Assembly (NCBI GenBank): GCA_004151065.3
Contig: NWUY0300062669.1
Span: forward strand, 17,883 to 31,405
DNA: 13,523 nt
From: Larix sibirica
Lineage: Eukaryota; Streptophyta; Pinopsida; Pinales; Pinaceae
Direction of reading: 5' to 3'
The stretch's first letter is position 1. Every line of letters starts with the position of its first letter. The position numbers and the translations under genes are program-made. Shown one piece after another: positions 1-8,790 of the stretch. Under the pieces are notes generated by a model that ran no database searches, was not told the origin of the DNA, and was given only the letters and a program-made list of their open reading frames with translations.

Positions 1-301
1 TGACATCAATGCCAACAAATTTATCTGCCATATTGCCAACAATTTCCTATTGGTAACTGATTTGTCTGTGGTTGCAAACTCTTAAGTAAAGTTTCACAAC
101 AATTTTGGACAATCGCATGGCTGGGAAATCGCAACAGAAAATGGAAAAACCAATCAATGTTGCTGAATAATCAAGGTAAAAACCAATGTTCCTTCAATTG
201 TTTCCTGCAATCAACGTTTTATTGCAATAGTGACATTGTACAAAAACATGCAACAACTAGATTCCTCTTCTTACGCTCTTTGCTTTTGACAAATTTCATA
301 A
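1..301. other. AT-rich stretch without an established gene
   Basis: No domain or RNA is recognisable. One plus-strand frame is open from about position 62 and reaches an AAG|GTAAAA sequence near 174-180, which resembles a splice donor. The encoded peptide (it includes FWTIAWLGNRNRKWKN) matches nothing I know. It could be an upstream exon of the candidate gene to the right, or chance. CAA- and TGCAA-rich words are frequent here and continue through the next 4 kb. Confidence 0.3.
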
Positions 302-776
302 CCAAACACCCAACATTGCATCCATCATCTATCATCCAACTTTGTTGAAAGCAAACACAATAATGGCTTTGAGGGAGATGTTTTGGTGCTCTATGGACCT
401 GTGCAGACCAAAACCCAAACTTCACCTACAAAGACACAACTATTACATGGAGACTTGGTTGACAGAGATGGCCAAGTGACAATAACAATAGACATAAACA
501 ACAACCTCATTAGTCGTTGTCTTGATCTGTTTGCACTAGAAAAAAGTGCCCAAATCAATGGCTTTGCACTGGATAAAAAAAGGGACAGTATGATAGAGGT
601 GACGCAAAATTTTGCATCCTTTTATTGGACAAAACTATTGTCAAAATCATATAGCAGGTTTGCAGATATTGCAAACACCCACAATATACAACTATCAATC
701 AACTACAAAAATCAAATGAAGCATATTGTGCTAGTTCCATTGCAGCAATTGTTGTTGCATGCAACCAAAACAATAG
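302..776 (+). CDS. Candidate exon of an unrecognised protein (unknown function)
   Basis: This plus-strand frame is open from the codon after a TAA at 299-301 to a stop at 794-796, about 164 codons. In DNA this AT-rich a stop is expected roughly every 15 codons, so the length is notable. The most protein-like part is about 341-657 and includes the segments GFEGDVLVLYGP, HGDLVDRDGQVTITIDINNN and ALDKKRDSMIEV. Alternating hydrophobic residues there suggest beta strands. Possible donors are GAG|GTGACG at 598/599, CAG|GTTTGC at 657/658 and TAG|GTAAAT at 776/777; the last fits the donor consensus best. No start codon or acceptor is clear, so the left edge is only the limit of the open frame. I do not recognise the family. 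Two further plus-strand open stretches follow at 1028 and 2952, so the three may belong to one gene or one pseudogene. Confidence 0.3.
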
Positions 777-1027
777 GTAAATTGAACTGTATATGAAAGA
801 CGGGGGAAGAACAAATGGCTATGCAACAGTGAATTTTGTAACACTTGACACAGATTGTTTCTACTTTTATGTACTTGATATTCTGTTTTTTTCTGTTATT
901 GTTCAAAATATTCAATTGGCATTAAGCATTTTACAATTCATGGAAAACAACTAATAGTCTTAATGCAAAATTGCATCAGGTGCATCTCAATAAAAATTAC
1001 AAATATCTCTTTTTCCAAATACAACAG

Positions 1028-1192
1028 CAGTTAGCATATGAGGACCCACCATTATATATGTTCAAAAACATTTTAAGAAATGGTCCAAAAGGAAGCCGAA
1101 TGTTATGTGCTTCACTGGCGACATTTGTTGATGTCCTGAACAATGAATTCGTGAAGCAAAATATGCTTCAGGTTCTCTGTTTAATGATCCAG
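1028..1192 (+). CDS. Candidate internal exon, 55 codons, unknown product
   Basis: A pyrimidine-rich stretch (CTCTTTTTCC) precedes ACAACAG|CAG, a tandem NAGNAG-type acceptor with AG at 1026-1027 and 1029-1030. The open frame runs to ATCCAG|GTATCT, a good donor at 1192/1193. The bounded piece is exactly 165 nt, which is phase 0 at both ends. The peptide begins QLAYEDPPLYMFKNILRNG, continues through SRMLCASLATFVDVLNNEF and ends in CLMIQ; it looks mainly helical. An alternative donor is CAG|GTTCTC near 1171. The family is not recognised. Support comes from the coincidence of plausible splice sites, an unbroken frame and same-strand neighbours at 302-776 and 2952-3188. A chance open frame cannot be excluded. 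Confidence 0.3.
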
Positions 1193-1534
1193 GTATCTTC
1201 AACATCATAGTTTGTGTTGTGATGCTTAAAAAACTTTGCATTCTATGCTTTTATGTTCTGCTTCCTTTTTTTCCCAAATGGTAATTGCGCACACACACTA
1301 TATATATATGCACTCGCTATCTATTGTTCCCCTCTTCTTTGTTACCAGTACCTAAATTTTTTTCGGTCTTGTAAAACAAAAAGAGGACAAAAAGGAAGAA
1401 AAAGCAAAATTTGGCAAAGAACACTAGGACAACTGATAATTGCAATTCAAATAAACAATGTGTGGGCGCAACTTGAAACTGGAAATGCTTTTCTAGTTTT
1501 ACAATATATTCATTTACACTAGTTCTGATATAAA
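1193..1534. other. Intron-like AT-rich spacer
   Basis: No recognisable coding or RNA feature. T-rich tracts and a short run of alternating purine-pyrimidine (acacacacta tatatata, about 1289-1310) are present. Frames open on either strand here give low-complexity peptides and are not called. Confidence 0.4.
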
Positions 1535-1551
1535 AATAATAATAATAATAA
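1535..1551. repeat. (AAT)5 microsatellite
   Basis: Five AAT units followed by AA lie in an A/T-rich setting, just upstream of the 78-bp tandem duplication. Confidence 0.9.
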
Positions 1552-1577
1552 ACTAAATATACTAAATAAAAAATAAT

Positions 1578-1711
1578 GTTAGACAATGCATACCCAGAAG
1601 TATCAAAGACTAAAGGAAAGATAGACAATGGACAAGCATGCAACTTAAAAAAAACGCTAGGCAATGCATACCCAAAAGTCTCAAAGACTAGAGGAAATAT
1701 AGACAATGGAC
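1578..1711. repeat. Tandem duplication, 78-bp period, two diverged copies
   Basis: A 56-bp segment at 1578-1633 (it contains CAATGCATACCC and GACAATGGAC) recurs at 1656-1711 with a few substitutions. The copies are offset by exactly 78 bp, with a 22-bp unshared spacer between them. Read on the minus strand, both copies are open in one frame and encode related peptides, LSIFPLVFDTSGYAL and MSIFPLVFETFGYAL, 26 residues apart. The period is a multiple of three, so this frame stays open by geometry alone. I treat it as a DNA repeat. A minisatellite fragment is the simplest explanation. Confidence 0.85.
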
Positions 1712-2951
1712 GTAAAAGCTAAAAGTTCAATTAGCTATCCATAGCAGTTGCTCTAAAACTGCAAAAATATTCATTCAGGGTAGGTGCAGTGTTCTGGATA
1801 ATGTTATGCTGCATTCTACGTCAATGGTGTTGCTTGAACACGAAATGAATCGCTTCACATGCTTATGGCTTCAGACCTATTTTCCAACTATTGATTTCCT
1901 TTTCTTGGAAAAATGCTTTAGAATAAATAGTGACATCCAAATTTCAATCTTCCAATGAATGTCTTCAGAGGTTCAGTTGCATTCTGCCATAATGCAATAG
2001 GCTACAAAGGATTTTTATGTCCATTGTGCAATAAATTTGGCCATTGTTTTTTTGTTGCAGGGTGTTAAAGGCCATTAGCCATGACTTACGTTAAACAATG
2101 TCTATTATAATGTTGGAGATCATTATTTATTGCAAAAAAAATGTATAGACCTATAAAATCATTGTTAGGGACCATGCAAAGAAGCATATGTATAAGATTT
2201 CATTAGCAATTTCCAACATTTTGAAATTTAAATTGCATCCCCAACATTCATTAGCATATAATTAAAATGATTTTAATCTTGCCTTTGCTCATCTTCCCGA
2301 AACATTATGTCAAGACTGAGACTAGCACTTGTAAATAAATTGGTGTCTACATCAACCCATGTCTGGCATTCTAATCCTGATTGTCCTATTTTTTGCATCC
2401 ATTGTCTCCATTGCTTTTGCATGTTTTTAATCAACTAGGAACACTAGCCTTTTGCATTTGTCTATTGATTTCCCTATTTGGTCAATGCTTTCCATGTTCT
2501 TTCTTTTGCTGCAAATATGTGCTTCTTCCATTGTGCAATATGCATTTTCTTTTTTCCTTTGATCCATGTGCTCTTGTCCTAAGCTTTTCCCACTGGGCAT
2601 AGAGCCATAGAACATAATACATTCTTGTAAATGCAAATGAAACATGGATATGTCGCAGTAGAATTCTATAATGCAAAACATCTGACTGCTTTTTGTTGCT
2701 ATTAAGAATCTTTGTTTCCTACAAAATGGGAAATATGCAAACAGTGATAGTTAAAGCACACAGAAAACTCTGAACTTGCTCGGAAAATCGAACTTGCTCA
2801 TTTTCAATAATGCAACTGTTTTTTGCAATTACAAATACAGGGAGTGCTAACAGCAAAAAATGCCTTTGCTCCTCCTTTCCAACAAGGCTGTGGTGATTGT
2901 GGACAGCCAATGGTCGAATTTATGTCCCCCTATAATTTATGCAAAAACTAA
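1712..2951. other. AT-rich, intron-like or intergenic sequence
   Basis: No gene is supported. TTTTTTTGTTGCAG|GG near 2046-2061 resembles a splice acceptor, but the sequence after it hits a stop within about six codons in its most natural frame. Open frames at 2381-2602 (plus) and 2427-2681 (minus) give compositionally biased peptides without a recognisable domain. Short TGCAA/TTGCA words recur throughout. Confidence 0.4.
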
Positions 2952-3188
2952 ACAACATGCAACTATGAGCACAACGTAGAATGCACCTTGGAAACAGAAA
3001 ATAGAATCATCGAATGTAGATTTCAAAATCCTCAGCTGAAAGACCTTTGTCCTACAATTGTTGAGATTTCATATGAAGGCCATTCCAAGAGCATTTCAGC
3101 CACAGTCTTCCAATTGCGAAGACTATCTCAAGAAGGGTTATTTACCCTAAAAGCAGATAACGTTATCACTGGAATCAGGAAATTTTGA
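2952..3188 (+). CDS. Candidate terminal exon, unknown product
   Basis: This plus-strand frame is open from 2952 to a TGA at 3186-3188. A possible acceptor, ACGTAG|AATGC, puts the exon start at about 2980. The peptide reads CTLETENRIIECRFQNPQ, then PTIVEISYEGHSKSISATVF, then QLRRLSQEGLFTLKADNV, and ends in GIRKF. It looks like a normal globular protein segment with beta-strand-like alternation and little low-complexity sequence, unlike most frames in this region. No good donor appears before the TGA, so it would be a last exon. I cannot name the family. Its strand agrees with the candidate exons at 302-776 and 1028-1192. The gap of about 1.8 kb from exon 1028-1192 would be an ordinary intron for a conifer. 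Confidence 0.3.
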   Translation, partial: TTCNYEHNVECTLETENRIIECRFQNPQLKDLCPTIVEISYEGHSKSISATVFQLRRLSQEGLFTLKADNVITGIRKF

Positions 3189-4096
3189 ATGTTGCAAAAA
3201 AGACATGCCAACAACCTCGATTTTGGCCATTGTTATATTGTTAACTAAACCTTTTATTTTGAAAAATACTAGTGCTACTGCTTTGCATTTCAAATTTTCA
3301 TAAACTTTTTACAATCTAGCCACTATTACCTTCTTGGCCAAAACTTTGATTTTGAAAAAAACCTGATATTGCTATCCAGTATTGAGTGCCTACACATGAA
3401 AAATTTTCCATGTTCATGAAAGGCACATTGATTTTTTTTTGCATGTTTTGACAGCTCCTGTAGATCTTGCCACTGGATGTTTTGCTCTACTTAATACCAA
3501 TTTATGATTCCAAATTTTCTTTCTAATTTTTTGTACTCATACACAACAGATCAGCAGTTGCTTATGCATCTGCTATAGAACCATTGACAAATATCGAATA
3601 CTAGCATGTGTTATGTTTTCCCCTGGTTTACTATTGCACATGTATTATTCAGTTTAGAATGCATTGTAAACTGTTTTTTGGCAAGAATATTTTATACATT
3701 TTCGATATAAAATAACAAAACAAAAATACAGAGCCTTCATTTTTGTATTATGTTTTTGTCAATTATCCCTTTTAGAGTTGTAATCATCTTTACCAATTAT
3801 CTCCTTTACGCAAACTTGATTACTGTAATATCTTATTTTTTACACTATGTTCCAAATGCAATATGAAAAGTAGAATCATAGAAATTGCAATTCCAATTCA
3901 ATGCTCTTTCGCTATAAAAATATGAATACTAATGTTATTGTCCTGTTTTTATCCCGCTATTACTGTATATTGCTTTCCCATGCTTTCACAACACTAGTAA
4001 CATTGGTTCTATGTATTTAGAAAGAAAAAAAGGCTACTGCTTTTTTGCAATGTTCTCAAACACATTCTCCTGCTACTTTTTTATTATAGGTATTTG
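3189..4096. other. T-rich non-coding sequence
   Basis: T and A homopolymer tracts are dense and all frames are interrupted. The near-palindrome CATGAAAAATTTTCCATG lies at about 3395-3412 and is too short to interpret. If the candidate exons are real, this is their 3' flank. Otherwise it is intergenic. Confidence 0.4.
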
Positions 4097-4131
4097 TTTT
4101 GCATCATTTCATGTCTTTTGCATCATTTCAT
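4097..4131. repeat. Short tandem repeat, 19-bp period
   Basis: TTTTGCATCATTTCAT occurs at 4097-4112 and again, identical, at 4116-4131. This gives just under two units of a 19-bp period. Confidence 0.8.
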
Positions 4132-4790
4132 ATGCCATTTGAATATGTTCTGTGTAAAGACATTTGCTTTTTGGACCACATTTTTTACTTTTGTAAATTC
4201 ACTTTGTTCTCATGTATAGTACTTTTTCTTTTCCTTTCATCTCAAATGAACTTCGATCTTTGGTATGCCATGATACAATTGAAATATGGATGACTTTTGT
4301 GCTAATGATTTGCGGACACATTTTAGTTCCTATGTTATTTTATTTAAATAGAATAATTGACATGTACAGTGTCAGTGATTCCTTGCTAACATGTGCTCCT
4401 TGCTTTCAACATCGCACGTCATTTTTTCGAGGAAGCTTCATCAATGCAATTATGAAATTGCCTTTGAATCCCATTGATCAACCTCATTTTCATGCAATTT
4501 AGGACACGAAAATCTCAGTAGCTCTTTCCAAGTCCTAAAATAGGTTCTATAGAAGCCCAAAGTTACGCTTGAATTAATTGCAAAATCAAATTGATAACAG
4601 GACATCTTGTTGTATTTAAAAGCCACTCTTTCATAATGTTGAGTTGGAGTATATTTCAACACATCACAAATTCTTGTTGCATGTATCACAATGTGGGACA
4701 TTATAAATTTTACTCATTTTCATCATTCTTTAAGCCATATTTCCTTTAAATAGAATATGTTACTCTCTTTCACGTTTTAGGGTTATTATT
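4132..4790. other. AT-rich left flank of the LINE
   Basis: No gene is supported. The overlapping open frames here (plus 4212-4502, minus 4450-4701) encode peptides with no recognisable domain. The TGCAA-rich wording of the left part fades out somewhere between about 4700 and 4860, which is where I place the uncertain 5' limit of the LINE. Confidence 0.4.
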
Positions 4791-5029
4791 ATTAGATTAT
4801 TTAGAGATGTGTAGAAGTGTTGTATCCACCTCCCTTCAATATGTAAAATTATTGAAATCACCATCTCAATCTCTTCCAAAGACATTTCTAATTTAGATGG
4901 TTGCATAGAGCCTATTATTCAAATTCCATAAGTTATTCTCATTAAGTCTCAAGATGAGGTGTTGATAAAAAATAGAAAATAAAAGATGTTTCACCTTGAA
5001 TGAAGAGGAGGACTTTAAAGTGATATGAA

Positions 5030-5803
5030 TCCTAAAGCTTGATGGACATGGTTCTTTATCTAGTAGGGAGATGCCCCCCACTCTTGTTTCAAATGAAGTC
5101 GCTTTCCAGGAATTGATAAATCTTTCAAGAAGGCTCAATCTTCACATTTTGTTAAAAAACTAGACAACATTCTTGAGGTGATCCTCCCTATCTCTTCTTC
5201 ACATCAAGTGTCCCTTTCAATGGCAATTCACAATCTCATAATTTAGCTTACATGTATTTGGCCTTCACCCCACTCTATGGATTCATGGGTAAAAAAAATT
5301 GGCATGTTTTGATCAAATGAAATTATCTTTCTTTTGTGGTAGAGGCTCTTATGCCTTTTTATTTAAAACCAAAGAAGACATGGATCTAATATTAAAAAAT
5401 GGACCATATTTATTTAGTTCAAGAGGAATGTACCCAAATTGATGGGCACTTAATTTTGATCAAAAACTTGATGTCCCTTCTACATTACTTGTGTGGGTAT
5501 GCCTACCTCATCTACCCTTGCATTGTTGGGGGAATACTCTCTAAGGAGCATATTCAACATTATTGGGAGATGCATAAACATGCATGAACCATAGGTGTTA
5601 TGTTTTCCTACACAAGAATCTATGTAGAGGTGGATCTAGAAAAAGGCATACCAAAAGCCATCCTTATGATTTTATATAACTATAAACATGTCCAAATATT
5701 GGAGTATGAACAACTGCCTTTCAAATGTAAATCATGTCACGAGTGTGGATACTTTGCTAAGGACTGCAAGAAGGTTAAGGCATTAACTCAAGTTGTATAA
5801 GAC
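5030..5803 (+). pseudogene. LINE ORF1 remnant: DUF4283-like domain and CCHC zinc knuckle
   Basis: ORF1 protein of plant LINEs binds the element RNA. A degraded N-terminus is readable from about 5040 (DGHGSLSSREMPPTLVSNEV). The DUF4283-like part runs from about 5275 to 5583, with SMDSWVKKIG, GRGSYAFLFKTKEDMDLIL, NGPYLFSSRGMYPN and then VWVCLPHLPLHCWG. A TGA at 5440-5442 precedes the Trp in YPN*WAL. A frameshift near 5585-5600 leads into YTRIYVEVDLEKGIPKAI and YEQLPFKCKSC. The knuckle at 5726-5767 reads CKSCHECGYFAKDC. That is CX2CX4YX4C, with Tyr where the zinc-binding His belongs. The frame ends at a TAA at 5798-5800. Identification is by the DUF4283 pattern and the knuckle; the order and position before an endonuclease agree. 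Confidence 0.87.
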
Positions 5804-6480
5804 AAATAGGATCAATTGTAATTTGTTAAAAAAAATGGGATCTAAAATCCCATAGGGCTCAAATCAATTGGGCCCTATGATCTCATCTCAAGTTTCTTCT
5901 TCAATCCCAACTCAAGCAATCCCTTCCCAACCAATAACTACATTCTATCCAAATAATTTGAGATCAACTTTTCATATTACCCCACCAACTAATATCCCAA
6001 TTCAAACATCCAATAAATCTAATATTCTCAATCAAGAAGAATCATCAGTTCCGATATAAATCATCGATCCATTAGTGCATACCCCCAGATCTATTTTCCC
6101 TACGAGATCAATAATCCTCTTAGATCTACTTGTTGAAGCTCTCCAGACACTTAATGAAGAACTGCTTTCATATGGGAAATAAGAGATTGACCCTATGCCT
6201 GAACAACCATATTGTACCACTTTAGGGATCCTAACTAGGAAGAAATAACAACAACTATTGGAAAAGGAAGAAAAAGATGATGAAGTTGAAGAATAATGTA
6301 ACCTAGGAAAGCAAAAAGAAAACAAGCAAGGGAAAAAAGAGAAGAGGCAACAAGTAAGGAGAAGCAATTGGGTATCTAGAAAACAATAGAAACCTCAGTG
6401 GGTACAAGAAATAGAGTGTCACCCCTTAAATCACAAGGATATCAAGGACCACCATGGAGTTAACAAAGTGGTAGTCTTAA
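5804..6480 (+). pseudogene. ORF1 C-terminal tail / ORF1-ORF2 linker remnant
   Basis: After the knuckle the sequence is low-complexity, as is common for the C-terminus of plant LINE ORF1. At 5868-6059 it is rich in Pro, Ser, Thr and Gln (SSSIPTQAIPSQPITTFYP). At about 6240-6400 it becomes strongly charged (KEEKDDEVEE, then KENKQGKKEKRQQVRR). Several stops interrupt it. The minus strand is also open at 6032-6367, but that peptide is a shadow of the charged tract. Confidence 0.6.
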
Positions 6481-6499
6481 ACCCCAAATGTTAAAAAAT

Positions 6500-7255
6500 G
6501 GTCGTGATCACCTGAATTGCAAAGGCCTAGGTAGTCAGTATAAGGAATAATCCATAAGATATCTAACTAAAAATGAGAAACATGTTGCTCTCCTCATCGA
6601 GGAGGCAAAGTTAGAAGGCATAGAAGTGATAAAAAATGGGAAAAAAATGGAAAGGTGGAAAAAGAATTGCAATAAATTCAAGATGTGCCTCTGGAGGCAT
6701 TTGCACTCTCTTGGATAGCTCCTTATTCATATTGGAATCAAGCATGGACATATATAATTGGATTTTATCAGGTCTAAAACATCAATCCTCATGTATAACA
6801 TTCCATATTTTAATGTGAATATGTATGATGCTTATAAAGGAAAAGAGGAGAGTTGGAGTTTTCTCCTAGCATTAAAATAATCATACTATACCAAAAACAA
6901 TATAGTGGCAGGTGATTTCAATGTATAACTCTCAAATAAACAAAAAAGAGGTGGAAGTATAGTGAGGGATCCCTTCAAGGAAAGCATGGAAGATCTCATG
7001 ACAGAATGGGATCTTTTGGACATTAAGTTGTTGAAAGGCAAGTATACTTGGACAAATCGAATGCTTGGCCTAGGAAATATCACAACCAAAATAGATCGCT
7101 TCCTAGTTTAGAGCAATATTCTCTTAGGTAATTGAATGTTTTCATCCAAAATCCTTATTCCAAGATCTTGATATCATTAGCCCATATCTCTCCTTGCATG
7201 AGTCCCAAAATTTTGGGCATATAGCTTTTAAGTTTATCCCTCTCTAGCTTAAAAG
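6500..7255 (+). pseudogene. LINE ORF2, endonuclease domain (EEP/APE type), inactivated
   Basis: This domain nicks the target DNA to prime reverse transcription. Motifs are in order: LNCKGLG at 6512-6532 (the WNxRG box, Asn kept), LLIEEAKLEG (the QETK box, Glu kept), IAINSRCASGGI from about 6660, VAGDFN at 6905-6922 (Asp and Asn kept), then GGSIVRDPFKESMEDLM, KYTWTNRMLGLGN and IDRFLV. The final SDH box at about 7166-7177 reads stop-Y-H, so the catalytic Asp has become Tyr. In-frame stops include 6548-6550, 6926-6928, 7109-7111, 7169-7171 and 7178-7180. The frame changes between the first box and the IAINS block, again before VAGDFN, and again near 7190, after which HESQNFGHIAFKF continues the domain. 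Confidence 0.87.
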
Positions 7256-7314
7256 CCTAAGGGTGTTGGAATTAATCTCGAAAGAATAGGGAAAATCATT
7301 TTCTTGGTGCCCTT

Positions 7315-7339
7315 TGTGTGTGTGTGTGTGTGTGTGTGT
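7315..7339. repeat. (TG)12 microsatellite inside the LINE
   Basis: Twelve TG units plus a T lie between the endonuclease end and the helical linker of ORF2. It occupies sequence that should be coding, so it most likely expanded after the element died, or was inserted. Confidence 0.95.
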
Positions 7340-7610
7340 TGGAGCGTAAATTGAAAGCTATCAAACATACCCTTAAAGTATGGGCAAAGAGATCTTATTG
7401 TCCTCCAAATTGCAAGCAAATTGGTTAAAGGAAGAAACATTGAGGCTTAAGTTAAGGAGCCTTTGGTTACATGTAGGAGATAAAAACACCACCTACTTCC
7501 ACCTAGATACCAAAGCTAAGCTACAAATAAACAATATGAAGGAGATAACATTGACATATGGGACCACTATAAGAGAATTTGTATCCATCAATAGGAAGCT
7601 TGCATAAACT
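7340..7610 (+). pseudogene. LINE ORF2, helical linker before the reverse transcriptase
   Basis: This is the conserved region between endonuclease and RT in plant LINEs. LERKLKAIKHTLKVWAK is followed, after a frame change, by KLQANWLKEETLRLKLRSLW and LHVGDKNTTYFH, the W(L/H)xxGDxNTxxFH box typical of plant L1 ORF2. NNMKEITLTYG and IREFVSINRKLA complete it before a TAA at 7605-7607. The opposite-strand frame at 7249-7440 is only a shadow containing the TG repeat. Confidence 0.85.
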
Positions 7611-8790
7611 TTGAAAACCTATATCAGGAAGAAGAAGAGGTTGATGTTGATTCAATAATGAATATGTTGGATAATATTCCAAAAATTGTCAAGGATGAAG
7701 AAAACATGGAATTATGCAAAGACATGGAAGAGAGAGAAATAGTAAAGGTTATTTGGAGTTTTGTACATAACAAAGCCCTTGACCTAGATTGATTTTCCAT
7801 TCACTTCTACTAGGACTACTGGCATATCATCAAATATGATCTCAAACACATGCTCAACCATACCTAGAAAAAAAGGAAACTAGGAAGTGCCACAAACTCC
7901 TTGTTTCTAGCTCTCATTCCCCAAGAATCAAATCCCTCCTCCTTTGTTGGATTTCATCCAAAATATTTATGTGACTCATCTTATAAAATTATGAGAAAAA
8001 TTATTGCCAATAGATTAAAAACTATTCTTCCCAAGTTAGTCTCTAACAATCAAGGAGGATTCATGCAAAAACACCAAATTATTGACAAAATCATTTTGGT
8101 ACAAGAGGCTCTCCACTCCATCAAATCAAAAAATGAAAAATAGATGATCATTAAAATGGACATGGAAAATTCCTTTGATCGGGTAAGGCATTCCCTTCTC
8201 TTTGACATTCTTAAACAATTTAATTTTCAAACTATTTCAATAGTAGAGCCCTACGATAGGGTTGTCCCCTATCTCCATTGCTATACATTGTTATGGTAGA
8301 CTCGTTGAGCATGAAACTTGAGGTGGAAAGGCCCTCAAGTTGACTTCAAGCCATTACTTTTAGTAGAGGGATCAAGGGGATAAACCACTCTCAATTTGTT
8401 TATGACACACTCTTCATGGAAGGAGAATTAGTTATTTTGTCCAAAAGATTCAAAATATTTCGGATCACTTTCTCAATGTCTTAGGGGGAGCTCTACATAA
8501 TGGAAAACACATGATTTATGGGTGGAATATCTTTACATCTCAATTTCAAGCAATTTAAATAATTGTGGGATTTCCTTGAATAATTGATTGGACAACCTTC
8601 AAATACTTGGGGATGCCTATCTCACTAGAGAACCCTTCAGCCACTAATTGGCAAAGAATGCTAGACAAGATCAAAGCTAAAATGTAGCAATGGGATAGAT
8701 AATGGCTCAATCCAGATGGGAGGATTGTCCTCATTAAATACATTCTCTCTGCCCTTCCAATATATCAATGCTCAACCATTTTGCTACTTG
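7610..8790 (+). pseudogene. LINE ORF2, reverse transcriptase domain, inactivated
   Basis: The RT would copy element RNA into DNA at the nick. One frame runs from 7610 to about 8230 and holds EEREIVKVIWSFVHNKA, SLFLALIPQESNPSSF, KIMRKIIANRLKTILPKLVS, NNQGGFMQKHQIIDKII and LVQEALHSIK. Then comes motif A, IIKMDMENSFDRV, with its Asp kept. Stops lie at 7790-7792, 7811-7813, 7865-7867 and 8141-8143. The frame shifts near 8230-8240, where the stretch between motif A and motif B is too short, so a deletion is inferred. Motif B reads SRALR*GCPLSPLLYIVMV, with the Gln codon now TAG (8257-8259). The FADD box (motif C) reads FVYD at 8395-8406, so the first catalytic Asp is Tyr. After further shifts, TTFKYLGMPISLENPS, MLDKIKAKM and GRIVLIKYILSALPIYQC mark the C-terminal side of the RT. 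Confidence 0.93.

Noticed and set aside
1317-1706. 129-codon minus-strand open frame as a protein gene
   Set aside because: It is kept open by the 78-bp duplication and A/T-rich low-complexity sequence (poly-Tyr and Phe runs). No domain or start context supports it.
2046-2090. Splice acceptor TTTTTTTGTTGCAG|GG leading into an exon
   Set aside because: The sequence GTT AAA GGC CAT TAG after it stops almost at once, and no matching donor is seen.
3395-3412. Near-palindrome CATGAAAAATTTTCCATG as a regulatory site
   Set aside because: Short AT-rich palindromes are expected by chance in this composition, and nothing nearby suggests a function.
4893-5138. 81-codon minus-strand open frame
   Set aside because: It overlaps the degraded start of LINE ORF1 on the plus strand and encodes no recognisable domain.
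6032-6367. 111-codon minus-strand open frame, Ser/Phe-rich
   Set aside because: It is the antisense of the Lys/Glu-rich ORF1 tail of the LINE. Such A/G-rich coding tracts routinely leave the opposite strand open.
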